The notes under the pieces were generated by a model, which was given only the letters and a program-made list of their open reading frames with translations, did no database searches and was not told the DNA's origin. Positions 1-6,458 of a stretch of DNA of 38,923 bases are shown piece after piece. Positions within the stretch are counted from its first letter, which is position 1. Each line of letters begins with the position of its first letter. Source of the DNA: a virus; IMG/VR virus record IMGVR_UViG_3300025298_000117, positions 1 to 38,923 of that record. One strand, given 5' to 3'. Both the position numbers and the translations under genes were made by a program.

Positions 1-1125
1 CTAGGCTTTTTTCTTCTCTTCGCTGATCTGGTCGGGACTATGTCGGGACTCGCTCGCCTCCAGGGCGTTGCGAACGTCGTCGTCCATGACGTGGGCGTAG
101 CGCAGAGTGGTCTCGATGCGCTTGTGCTTGAGGGCCTCCTTCGCGGCCGCCAGCGAACCGGTGGCGCGCACAATGCGGGTGCCGCGCGTGTGGCGCAGGT
201 CATGGATCCGGAAGTTCTCGACCTTGGCGTCTTCCTTCGCCTTGGCGAACGGCTTGCGTAGCGCGGTAGGGGTGAGCGGATAACGCTTGCCCTTCCGGCG
301 CGAGCCCCGGCTCTTCTGGCAGACATAGGTGAAGACGAACGGGACCAGCTCGCCCTCGGCATCCTCGCACTGCGGTTGGCGTGCGATGATCTCGACGAGG
401 GCGGTGGTAAGAGGGCGCGTGACGATGTCCCCGCCCTTGACCCTGGTGATGGCGACCTTGCGGGGGATGTTCACGTCTTCCCAGCGCAGGTTGAGAACCT
501 CGGCGCGTCGCCAGCCCGACTTGAGCAGGAAATCGACGGCATCCGACACGTCGTTGCGCAGCGCGAGGAAGAGCTTCTTCTCCTCGACGATCTCCAGCTC
601 GCGCGGCGGCTTTTTCACGACCTTGAGCATGAGCTGCGCCCAATCGGGCATATCGCCGATGTCGTACTTGGTGCGCTTCGCCCGGCGCCACAGGGACCGG
701 GCATTCTCGATCTCGCGATTGACCGAGGCGCTTGACCGATCATCACGGCGCTTCGCGAAGTAGACCTGGAGTTCGCGCTGTGTGATCTCGGAAAGCAGCT
801 TCCCAGCGCCGAGCCCGCCGACCAGCGCGATCAGCATGTACTTGATCGTCGGCCAGCTCGGCAGCAGTTCGGCGTGATCCTGGTAGAGGCTCGCGGCCTG
901 GTCGAGCGTGATCGGCGGCAACTGCTCGTTCGGCAGGGCGGCCTTACGCCTTTCGCGCCGCTCGAATTCCTCGGCGGCGCGCTTGGACGTACATCCGGTG
1001 GAGCCGTGATAGCGACGGCCCTTGAACTGGAAGTCGAAATGGAAGTGGGGTTTGCCCTTGGGCTTATAGACGCTCACCGTGTCACCGGTCGGCGTTGCGC
1101 ACCGTGAAAGGCACGACTTCGCCAT
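1..1125 (-). CDS. int: Tyrosine-type phage integrase
   Basis: 374 aa site-specific recombinase that would insert and excise the prophage. The catalytic set is visible in the C-terminal half: Arg206/207 in GWRRAEV, Lys230, His308 and Arg311 in IHDLRH, His334 in LKHKRIETT, and the nucleophile Tyr343 in LRYAH. An N-terminal arm-binding-like part and a SAM-like core-binding part precede it. It is the last gene of the leftward early operon; its start overlaps the end of the HTH gene by 44 bp. The last residues (ESRHSPD) are encoded by the 22-bp repeat that recurs near the tRNA, so the final nine residues appear to be host-encoded in the lysogen. Confidence 0.95.
   Translation of the reverse strand: MAKSCLSRCATPTGDTVSVYKPKGKPHFHFDFQFKGRRYHGSTGCTSKRAAEEFERRERRKAALPNEQLPPITLDQAASLYQDHAELLPSWPTIKYMLIALVGGLGAGKLLSEITQRELQVYFAKRRDDRSSASVNREIENARSLWRRAKRTKYDIGDMPDWAQLMLKVVKKPPRELEIVEEKKLFLALRNDVSDAVDFLLKSGWRRAEVLNLRWEDVNIPRKVAITRVKGGDIVTRPLTTALVEIIARQPQCEDAEGELVPFVFTYVCQKSRGSRRKGKRYPLTPTALRKPFAKAKEDAKVENFRIHDLRHTRGTRIVRATGSLAAAKEALKHKRIETTLRYAHVMDDDVRNALEASESRHSPDQISEEKKKA
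30..51. repeat. attL: Putative attL core (22-bp direct repeat)
   Basis: This 22-bp sequence is repeated identically, in the same orientation, at 38653-38674. It is built of two copies of GTCGGGACT separated by AT, with one extra G before and one C after. It lies inside the integrase coding sequence near its 3' end. Flanks differ on both sides, so the match is bounded. Calling it the attachment core is inference from its position at both prophage ends. Confidence 0.8.
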
Positions 1126-1354
1126 GCCGCTTGCTCGGCATGGTCGATCGGCGGATGGGACGGGGCGGCGGGCATTGCGGTTGAACCTGTCTAAGGCGCT
1201 CGATGTACGATTCGAGGTCCGCCATTGTGTACCGAACGGCCCTCCCGATCAAAACGAAGTGGAGAAGGCCCTCTTGGCGGGCCTTGCGGAGCGTCCGCGT
1301 ACACAGACGCAGGCGCTCAGCAGCCTCGGCTTCCGTGAGGAGAAGCTGCTCCAT
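1082..1354 (-). CDS. Excisionase-like helix-turn-helix protein
   Basis: 90 aa. Residues 4-55 form a MerR/excisionase-like HTH domain (LTEAEAAERLRLCTRTLRKA then LIGRAVRYTMADLESYIE), the HTH_17 type used by Xis and AlpA proteins. The start at 1354 is chosen because it has a good GGAGGT ribosome site and begins the conserved domain; a longer reading frame runs upstream without support. It follows the previous stop by 2 bp and overlaps the integrase start, so it is probably co-translated with int and directs excision. The C-terminal 30 residues are basic and Pro-rich. Confidence 0.8.
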   Translation of the reverse strand: MEQLLLTEAEAAERLRLCTRTLRKARQEGLLHFVLIGRAVRYTMADLESYIERLRQVQPQCPPPRPIRRSTMPSKRHGEVVPFTVRNADR

Positions 1355-1356
1355 GG

Positions 1357-1626
1357 TCACCTCCGCCGTCGCTGGAGATACTCTTCCAGCTCCTCGGGGT
1401 GCGTGATCGCGGTGCCCTGGTGATTCGCGAAGAACATGCCGGGGAGTTCGGAGCCATTCGGACGGCCGCCTTGGGTCCACCCGAGGCCGCGCTTTTCCAG
1501 CGAACGGGCGGTGCGCCAGTTGCGCGCGCTCATGAGCTGAACGCCAAGGCCGTTGCCGTCCAGCGGATCGAAGCGGGATGCCCGAAGCATGAGCTTTTGA
1601 TGTTCAGAGAGCTTCGGCGGCGTCAT
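1357..1626 (-). CDS. Hypothetical early phage protein, 89 aa
   Basis: 89 aa, basic at the N-terminus (SEHQKLMLRASRF) with no domain I recognise. It sits between the methyltransferase end and the HTH gene in the coupled early operon; its stop is 2 bp before the next start. The phrase SARNWRTARSLEKRGLGW suggests a short helical segment. Reading-frame integrity and packing in the operon support it as real. Function unknown. Confidence 0.65.
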   Translation of the reverse strand: MTPPKLSEHQKLMLRASRFDPLDGNGLGVQLMSARNWRTARSLEKRGLGWTQGGRPNGSELPGMFFANHQGTAITHPEELEEYLQRRRR

Positions 1627-1735
1627 GGCTATAGGTTCCTGTTGGACGTCGGATAGTGGCGCCGAGGATCAGCGCCGTGTTGATGGTGATGCGGATGCCA
1701 CGGCATCCAAGTACCGTGAAACGAAAGAATTTCAT
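1604..1735 (-). CDS. Small hypothetical protein, 43 aa
   Basis: A 43-codon frame whose ATG overlaps the methyltransferase stop in an ATGA arrangement, the same coupling used throughout this operon. Its end overlaps the next gene by 23 bp. The middle (TINTALILGATI) is mildly hydrophobic. The evidence is coupling only; it could be a chance frame. Confidence 0.4.
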   Translation of the reverse strand: MKFFRFTVLGCRGIRITINTALILGATIRRPTGTYSHDAAEAL

Positions 1736-3879
1736 GCCGCGTCTCCATCGATGCGGAAGGCGAGCTGGTCGTTGTCGACCGCCAAGGCCAGTGCGCCAGG
1801 CTTCGCCCAGATTTCGCGGGTGCTGAGGAAAAAGGTCTCGCCCATGTCCGCCAGGATCAGGGTTTCGCCGATGGTTTCGGCCATGCCAGTCGCGGCAGCA
1901 CCGGGGACCATGTTGCCGATCCACTCCCGCTTGGTGACGTCGCTACCGTCGATCAGATCGAAGGGGGTCAGGCAGCGCCAGACGTTTCCGAACTCGGTGG
2001 CTTCCAGCGAGAAAATCTCCTCCGGATCGAACAGCGCCTGGAGCGCGGCGAGGTCGAGCGTCGTGAATGGGCGATGCCAAGTCCCGTCTGTGGCGATGAT
2101 CCGGCACACGAGGCGATCGTCCGGCTTCGGCAAGATGATCGGCTGACAATCCAGCACGGCCTCGCGCGGATCCGCCACAGAGTTGAACCCATTATCGTGG
2201 CATGCCGAACCGCTGACCGCGTAGGCGGTCTGCTCCCAATCCACGACACCGTAATGTCCGCCGGTCTGGTAGTGATCGCGCTTGCTGCCCCAGTTGGCGC
2301 GCGGGTCCGCAACGGCGAATGCACCATCGCCTGTGGTGCTGGCACCGATCACGGCCCGGCTGCTCTGGTCGAAAGGCGTGACCTTGTACTTCGTGGTGGT
2401 GTAGCCCTTCCCCTCAGGCCTCGGGTCGGCAACCGCCCCGTCCCGCGAAGAGGTCACGGCAACCGCGGGCCTGTCGAATGGCACCACGCGGTAGACGTTC
2501 GAGTGGGCCTTCCGACCCAGACGCGGATCGGCGATCGAATGAGAGCCACCGCCCGGCGCCGACTGGCCCGAGACCGTGCCGACGTTCTCCTCCCACCTAT
2601 TGACGCCATACTGCTGATAGGTCTGGTTAGCGCCCATCGGCGGCCGAGGGTCAGCGACCGAATAGGCGCCTGTCGTAGGCTTCGGGTCGCCCGAAATGGT
2701 CCCCGTCGGCTTGCCCTCCCACTGGTTGACACCAAGCACATGGCGATGGGTACTGCTCCCATAGCCTGGACGGGGATCCGCGACGCTGTGCGCGCCGTTA
2801 TGCGGGCGGCTTGCGCCGGCAACGACGCGGGCGGGATCACCCCATCCGCGAATGCCCAACGCTTCATTGTGCCAATCGTCATGGGGGCGGGGATCCGCAA
2901 CCGAGAAGCGCCCCTGTCCTGGCGCGCGATGGGTGGTGATGACCGGGGCAGTATCGCCCCAGCCATTCACGCCCAGCGCATTTTCGCGGAGGGGTGATTC
3001 GGGGACGATGCCGAAGTCGCGCAGGTTGCCGTCGGCAACCGCGAGATCGTTGAGCGCGCGCCAGTCCTTTCCAGCAGGGACTAGCGCAAGGCGAACCCAC
3101 GTCTTCCACTGGAGCGACGGAACGCGGTGCATGGCGCCAGCGATCGGGTCACCGGGAAGCGGCAGCTTGCCGATCACTTCGCCGACGCCGCGCAGCCGGT
3201 GCTCGCGGGGCTGGTAGATGAAGGGCGGGACGCGCTCCATGTGACGGGCGATCAGCAGTGCGCGCTTGCGGCTCTGGGCAAGGTTGCCGATCACGCCGCA
3301 ATCGTGGGTGTCGAGGTTCACGCTGTAACCGTACGCGCGGAACAGGGCCGTGATCTGGTCGAGCAGCCATTTGCCGCGCGTCAGGATCCTCGGGACGTTT
3401 TCGAAGAGCACCACGGGGATCGGGCTGTCCTTGTAGGCCTCCAGCATCAGCCAAACGCCGCGCAAAGTCAGCCGGTTAAGCGCCTGGTACTTGTCGGTTT
3501 TCGACTGGGTCGCCGAGAGCAGTCCCGAAAAGCCTTTGCAAGGGGCGGAAAGGAACGCGACGTCCACGATAGGGCCGAAGGCACGGCGGATGTCGGCGGG
3601 CGACGCTTCCTGCCAATCGTTGGCAGGCTCCCGGCCATGCCACATCATGTACTGTTCGCGGTCGAACAGATCCATGACCGTGCCCTTCACGCCGGTCACG
3701 CGGTCGAAGTTCGCGATCGCACCGGCATCGACATCGATGCCGCCGACACAGATGAACTTGGCGACCGTGTTGCCGACCTGCGGCGAGGCGCGGTTAAAGC
3801 CCATGGCCCCACCGCCGATGCCGCAGAACAGGTGGGCATGGCGGACTTCGCGGATTTTGGTGACAGGTGCGAGCTTCAT
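1732..3879 (-). CDS. C5-cytosine DNA methyltransferase with VADPR repeat region
   Basis: 715 aa. The N-terminal 290 residues hold the C5 methyltransferase motifs: SAM loop HLFCGIGGGAMGF (16-28), catalytic loop SAPCKGFSG with Cys114, ENVP (160-163) and QSRKR (202-206). The C-terminal part has the motif IX-like HRPFTTLDLAALQALF (602-617) and motif X GNMVP (655-659). Between them, residues about 299-575 are seven degenerate repeats of 35-45 residues, each ending in V/I-ADPR. The start at 3879 overlaps the upstream stop as ATGA; the frame is open further upstream but the SAM loop fits this start. It probably modifies phage DNA to escape host restriction. Target sequence unknown. Confidence 0.9.
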   Translation of the reverse strand: MKLAPVTKIREVRHAHLFCGIGGGAMGFNRASPQVGNTVAKFICVGGIDVDAGAIANFDRVTGVKGTVMDLFDREQYMMWHGREPANDWQEASPADIRRAFGPIVDVAFLSAPCKGFSGLLSATQSKTDKYQALNRLTLRGVWLMLEAYKDSPIPVVLFENVPRILTRGKWLLDQITALFRAYGYSVNLDTHDCGVIGNLAQSRKRALLIARHMERVPPFIYQPREHRLRGVGEVIGKLPLPGDPIAGAMHRVPSLQWKTWVRLALVPAGKDWRALNDLAVADGNLRDFGIVPESPLRENALGVNGWGDTAPVITTHRAPGQGRFSVADPRPHDDWHNEALGIRGWGDPARVVAGASRPHNGAHSVADPRPGYGSSTHRHVLGVNQWEGKPTGTISGDPKPTTGAYSVADPRPPMGANQTYQQYGVNRWEENVGTVSGQSAPGGGSHSIADPRLGRKAHSNVYRVVPFDRPAVAVTSSRDGAVADPRPEGKGYTTTKYKVTPFDQSSRAVIGASTTGDGAFAVADPRANWGSKRDHYQTGGHYGVVDWEQTAYAVSGSACHDNGFNSVADPREAVLDCQPIILPKPDDRLVCRIIATDGTWHRPFTTLDLAALQALFDPEEIFSLEATEFGNVWRCLTPFDLIDGSDVTKREWIGNMVPGAAATGMAETIGETLILADMGETFFLSTREIWAKPGALALAVDNDQLAFRIDGDAA
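2155..2985 (-). repeat. Seven tandem VADPR-type repeats in the methyltransferase
   Basis: Seven in-frame units of 35-45 codons. Each has the pattern (Y/L)GV..W or YxVxPF, then a short beta-like stretch (for example PAVAVTSS or TGTISG), then (S/A)(V/I)ADPR. Units differ strongly in the residues between these anchors, so they are old or diversified copies rather than a recent DNA duplication. They replace the usual target-recognition region. Confidence 0.85.
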
Positions 3880-4394
3880 GCGGCTTCTCCCAGCACATGG
3901 GAGGGGGTGGGCCAGTTCCAGAAGCCCTGGTTGCCGCGCGCGGGGATGGGTTCGTCCCACAGTTCAACCTCCAGCATGGGCCATCCAAAGAGGGCCTCGC
4001 CGTCGCGATCGCTGTCGTTGACGTGTTCGACACCGAATTCCGCTGCGATCTCGGCGGCGGGGCGCGGCTCGCCGAGGATGGCTGTGCCGATGCCAGCGCT
4101 GAGCGGGAGCGGAGTCTGATGGGGCGACCAGGCGCGGCGGAGGATCGGCAGCGCCTTGCGGGGGACGAGGCAGGTCTGCGCAGTCGCGAGTGCCGAATCG
4201 GCATCGCTGTGACGGGCGCGGATGGCGTGGAAGATGCCGCAGGCCTCGTTCCGCACCACAGCGCGGGAAGCGGCGTGGATCACGATACGCTGGCCGATGA
4301 TGGAGCGCGGGGCGCTCCATTTGCGGAACTCGTATGGCTTGGCGCCGGTGACGATCAGCGATGCCCAGGGCTGGTAGACCGTGAGAGCCTTCAT
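3876..4394 (-). CDS. ASCH-domain protein
   Basis: 172 aa beginning MKALTVYQPWASLIVTGAK, the classic opening of an ASCH domain with the QPWA..I..G.K signature followed by YEFRKW. ASCH domains are PUA-like beta-barrels that bind RNA or modified nucleotides. It overlaps the methyltransferase start by 4 bp and the upstream small gene by 4 bp, so it is co-translated with a DNA-modifying enzyme. A role in recognising or processing modified nucleic acid is inference. Confidence 0.85.
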   Translation of the reverse strand: MKALTVYQPWASLIVTGAKPYEFRKWSAPRSIIGQRIVIHAASRAVVRNEACGIFHAIRARHSDADSALATAQTCLVPRKALPILRRAWSPHQTPLPLSAGIGTAILGEPRPAAEIAAEFGVEHVNDSDRDGEALFGWPMLEVELWDEPIPARGNQGFWNWPTPSHVLGEAA

Positions 4395-4561
4395 GCCGCC
4401 CGCCCTTCCAGCTCGCGCTTCGCGGCTGCATAGGTGTTCCAGCCATGAATTCGGGCCACCATTTCGAGGGCCTTGGCGTGCTTGCAGCCAGTTTCCTTTT
4501 TCAGCTCAGTTGCCTGCGATTTCAGGCCTTTCAGGGTTCTTGGCTTGGTCGGGAGCGTCAT
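4391..4561 (-). CDS. Small protein resembling the glyoxalase-superfamily N-terminal domain
   Basis: 56 aa. ATG at 4561 and TGA at 4391 both sit in ATGA overlaps with the neighbours. The sequence TLKGLKSQATELKKETG followed by KHAKALEMVARIHGWNTYAA resembles the small helical domain found alone or at the N-terminus of proteins annotated as glyoxalase-superfamily (LKxQAKxLR...SHxxALExxAxxxGxxxW). Function unknown; probably a small helical DNA- or protein-binding module. Confidence 0.7.
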   Translation of the reverse strand: MTLPTKPRTLKGLKSQATELKKETGCKHAKALEMVARIHGWNTYAAAKRELEGRAA

Positions 4562-4830
4562 GCCGCACCGCCTTCGGCTTTCGCCGATTCGTCAGCCTTG
4601 GCCTTCGCGGGCAACGGCTCATAGCGCTGGCCGCAGAACGGGCAGAATGTCGGGACCGCGATCACGGGGCCGACGCGCTTGCGGGTTTCGATTTTGCTGG
4701 TCGCGATCTTGGGAAAATCGCGCATGGGGCGGCCATCACGCGGGATCACGAAGGTGATGTCGATCTTGGTGTTGTGTTCTTTGAGCCGCTCGTTGAAATC
4801 CGAGAGGCAATTGCATGCTTGGTGCGTCAT
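4558..4830 (-). CDS. Hypothetical protein with CPFCG zinc knuckle
   Basis: 90 aa. The start at 4830 is chosen over a longer in-frame extension because MTHQACNCLSDF begins the ordered part and a CAGGAG sits about 10 bp upstream. Residues near 68-75 hold TFCPFCGQRY, a single CxxC pair; a second pair could be the Cys residues near the N-terminus (ACNC). The tail is Ala/Lys-rich. The stop overlaps the next ATG by 4 bp. Function unknown. Confidence 0.75.
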   Translation of the reverse strand: MTHQACNCLSDFNERLKEHNTKIDITFVIPRDGRPMRDFPKIATSKIETRKRVGPVIAVPTFCPFCGQRYEPLPAKAKADESAKAEGGAA

Positions 4831-4855
4831 TTGCGGGGCACTCCTGGTTGAAAGG

Positions 4856-5158
4856 TCAGTCGGCGGCGGCCGCGAGTTCGCGGTCGATGCGTTCGATTTC
4901 TGCGAGGCAGAGCGCGGCGGCCTGGACGGCCTTGCGGCGCACGCGGGTGAGTTCGGCCCGGTCGGGGCGGCGGCTGAGAAGGTCGGCCGCATCGAGCAGG
5001 AAGACATGGCCGAGGCGCATCAGGTGCTGGCGGGGCGCTGCGTCGTCCGCTTCGGCGGTGTGGCCGTAGCGGGTGACCTGGCGCTGACGTTCGGCCAGCA
5101 CCGCGAGGGCGGCGGCCGGGATCTCGGTGAGTGGCGGGAGCGGTGTTTCCATGGTCAA
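4856..5158 (-). CDS. MazG-like / ERQRQ-family small phage protein
   Basis: 100 aa, largely helical. The segment AVLAERQRQVTRYGHTAEAD followed later by RRKAVQAAALCLAEIERIDR matches the pattern seen in phage proteins annotated MazG-like or NTP-pyrophosphohydrolase-like (AERxRQ..xGxTxxxDD ... KAAALxLAEIERxDR). The metal-binding acidic EExxE pair typical of active MazG enzymes is not obvious, so catalysis is uncertain. It overlaps the previous gene's stop by 4 bp. Confidence 0.6.
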   Translation of the reverse strand: MTMETPLPPLTEIPAAALAVLAERQRQVTRYGHTAEADDAAPRQHLMRLGHVFLLDAADLLSRRPDRAELTRVRRKAVQAAALCLAEIERIDRELAAAAD

Positions 5159-5334
5159 GCCCCCACCCGCATCAGGTCGGCCACGGCCAGCTCAGCGCTG
5201 CGGCATCCCATTTCCCACAGCACATGGGCCTTGGTGCTCTTGCGATGGGGGTTGGCGGGCGCGGCGGCGCCGTGGAAGTGGTGGGCGACCACGGCATCGC
5301 GGGCCTGTCGGCGGATCTTGCGAGCGACCATCAT
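5155..5334 (-). CDS. Hypothetical protein, 59 aa
   Basis: 59 aa starting MMVARKIRRQARDAVVAHHF. The ATG at 5334 overlaps the upstream stop in an ATGA, and its own stop overlaps the next start likewise, which decides the start over an in-frame ATG 12 bp upstream. Basic and His-rich at the N-terminus, no recognised domain. Confidence 0.6.
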   Translation of the reverse strand: MMVARKIRRQARDAVVAHHFHGAAAPANPHRKSTKAHVLWEMGCRSAELAVADLMRVGA

Positions 5335-5531
5335 GCGACGATCCACTTCACGAGCTGGGAAACCGCGCAGGCCGCGCCGAGGATCGCGATTGCGGTCAGG
5401 TAGGCGCGGGTAACGACGCGCTCGACCGGGCGGATGGTCCGGCGCAGGCGGACATTCTCTGCCGGTGCGGCCGGGTCGGGGTCGGTGTCCCAGCTCCAGC
5501 CCTGTACCGCGATGCGGTTGCGCGGGCTCAC
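5331..5531 (-). CDS. Small membrane protein (GTG start)
   Basis: 66 aa read from a GTG that overlaps the upstream stop as GTGA. The C-terminal third (AYLTAIAILGAACAVSQLVK) is one predicted transmembrane helix; the N-terminal 40 residues are polar and Pro/Arg-rich, so a cytoplasmic tail with a C-terminal anchor is likely. Role unknown. Confidence 0.65.
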   Translation of the reverse strand: MSPRNRIAVQGWSWDTDPDPAAPAENVRLRRTIRPVERVVTRAYLTAIAILGAACAVSQLVKWIVA

Positions 5532-5731
5532 TGGACCGAACCCCGAGGCAGGTCCTGGGCGTCGTCGACGCAGTAGGCGTGGATCATGTCGCCAATGACC
5601 TCGGTGCCCCAGCCTTCCGGCAGTGACGGGACGCAGCGGCGTTCGACCGCGCCGCAGGCGCTGCATTCGAACTCGAAGGGCATCGGGAGAGCGGCGGGAC
5701 GCTGGGCGAGAGCGATGGTTTTCAAGCGCAT
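5528..5731 (-). CDS. Hypothetical CxxC protein, 67 aa
   Basis: 67 aa beginning MRLKTIALAQRPAALPMPFE followed by FECSACGAVERRC. CSAC plus later Cys residues (RRC, AYC) could form a zinc site. The ATG at 5731 is the first in frame that gives an ordered protein; the long frame upstream is low-complexity Arg/Pro sequence typical of a shadow. Coupled by GTGA to the membrane protein downstream. Confidence 0.65.
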   Translation of the reverse strand: MRLKTIALAQRPAALPMPFEFECSACGAVERRCVPSLPEGWGTEVIGDMIHAYCVDDAQDLPRGSVQ

Positions 5732-5748
5732 GTCGGGTCTCCGGGGGA

Positions 5749-5928
5749 TCACAGGCCGCGCCAGGCGAACTTGGCGGCGACACCGATGGCCATGGCGAGC
5801 AGGCCCATCCCGCCGATCGCGGCGACGGCCACGTGCAGGGTGATGGACATCCCGAGAGACAGGCGGCGCACGGCGGGGTGGCGCGGCGCACAGCGGGCGC
5901 AGGTGCAGGCAGACGAGTGAATGGACAT
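5749..5928 (-). CDS. Small membrane protein, 59 aa
   Basis: 59 aa: MSIHSSACTCARCAPRHPAV, then a hydrophobic helix around residues 29-52 (LHVAVAAIGGMGLLAMAIGV) and a short basic end. The ATG overlaps the upstream TGA by one base (TGATG). The N-terminal Cys cluster (CTCARC) is unusual. One transmembrane segment predicted by eye; function unknown. Confidence 0.6.
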   Translation of the reverse strand: MSIHSSACTCARCAPRHPAVRRLSLGMSITLHVAVAAIGGMGLLAMAIGVAAKFAWRGL

Positions 5929-6458
5929 CAGGCAGCACTCCTGAGGGCGGCCGGGTGCTCCTCGGCCGGGATGGTGGACGTGGTGGAAAGGGCGGCGACC
6001 GCAGCCGCGAGGCGGTGCGTGGCGGCTGCGGCCGCATGGGTCTGGCGCTGTGGTTCGAGGTGCCAGCGCATGGCGATGACGCGCTGCGTCTGCAGGGCGA
6101 GGTCGGGCGTGAAGCCGCCGCCGTTCTCGTCCACGATCTCGACGATCGTATCGAGGCTGGCATCAAGCGCGGCCTGCCGGGCGGCGAGCGTCCAGAGCGG
6201 AGCCCGCTCACCCTCACCCTTCACGATCCACCGCCAATCGGCGGCGATCGCTGCGAACGTGGCCAATTCGGCGTCGGCATCGGCCTGAGACATCTTCCCG
6301 GCGCGAACCAGCGCGGGGAAGCGCTTCTCGCGCGCGGCGAGCATGCTTTCGGCCATGGCCAGCAGGTCGGGATGGTCGCTGGCCGCCCAGGGAGGATCCT
6401 GCGCCTCGATGCCGCGCCAGATGCGGGTCGGGCCGTCGATGAAGGGGCGCCGGGTCAT
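5928..6458 (-). CDS. Hypothetical phage protein, 176 aa
   Basis: 176 aa, mostly helical and Ala-rich, beginning MTRRPFIDGPTRIWRGIEAQ. The middle (LAAREKRFPALVRAGKMSQA) contains the pattern often seen in small phage proteins of unknown function that follow replication genes. ATG overlaps the primase-helicase stop as ATGA, so the two are translationally coupled. No catalytic motif seen. Confidence 0.7.
   Translation of the reverse strand: MTRRPFIDGPTRIWRGIEAQDPPWAASDHPDLLAMAESMLAAREKRFPALVRAGKMSQADADAELATFAAIAADWRWIVKGEGERAPLWTLAARQAALDASLDTIVEIVDENGGGFTPDLALQTQRVIAMRWHLEPQRQTHAAAAATHRLAAAVAALSTTSTIPAEEHPAALRSAA

Noticed and set aside
2155-2985. The methyltransferase repeats as a CRISPR or DNA-level tandem array
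   Set aside because: Similarity is at protein level with variable unit length; the DNA copies are too diverged and there are no uniform spacers.
1732-3960. Longer start for the methyltransferase at 3960
   Set aside because: The extra 27 residues are low-complexity and overlap the ASCH gene; the ATGA-coupled start at 3879 fits the family.
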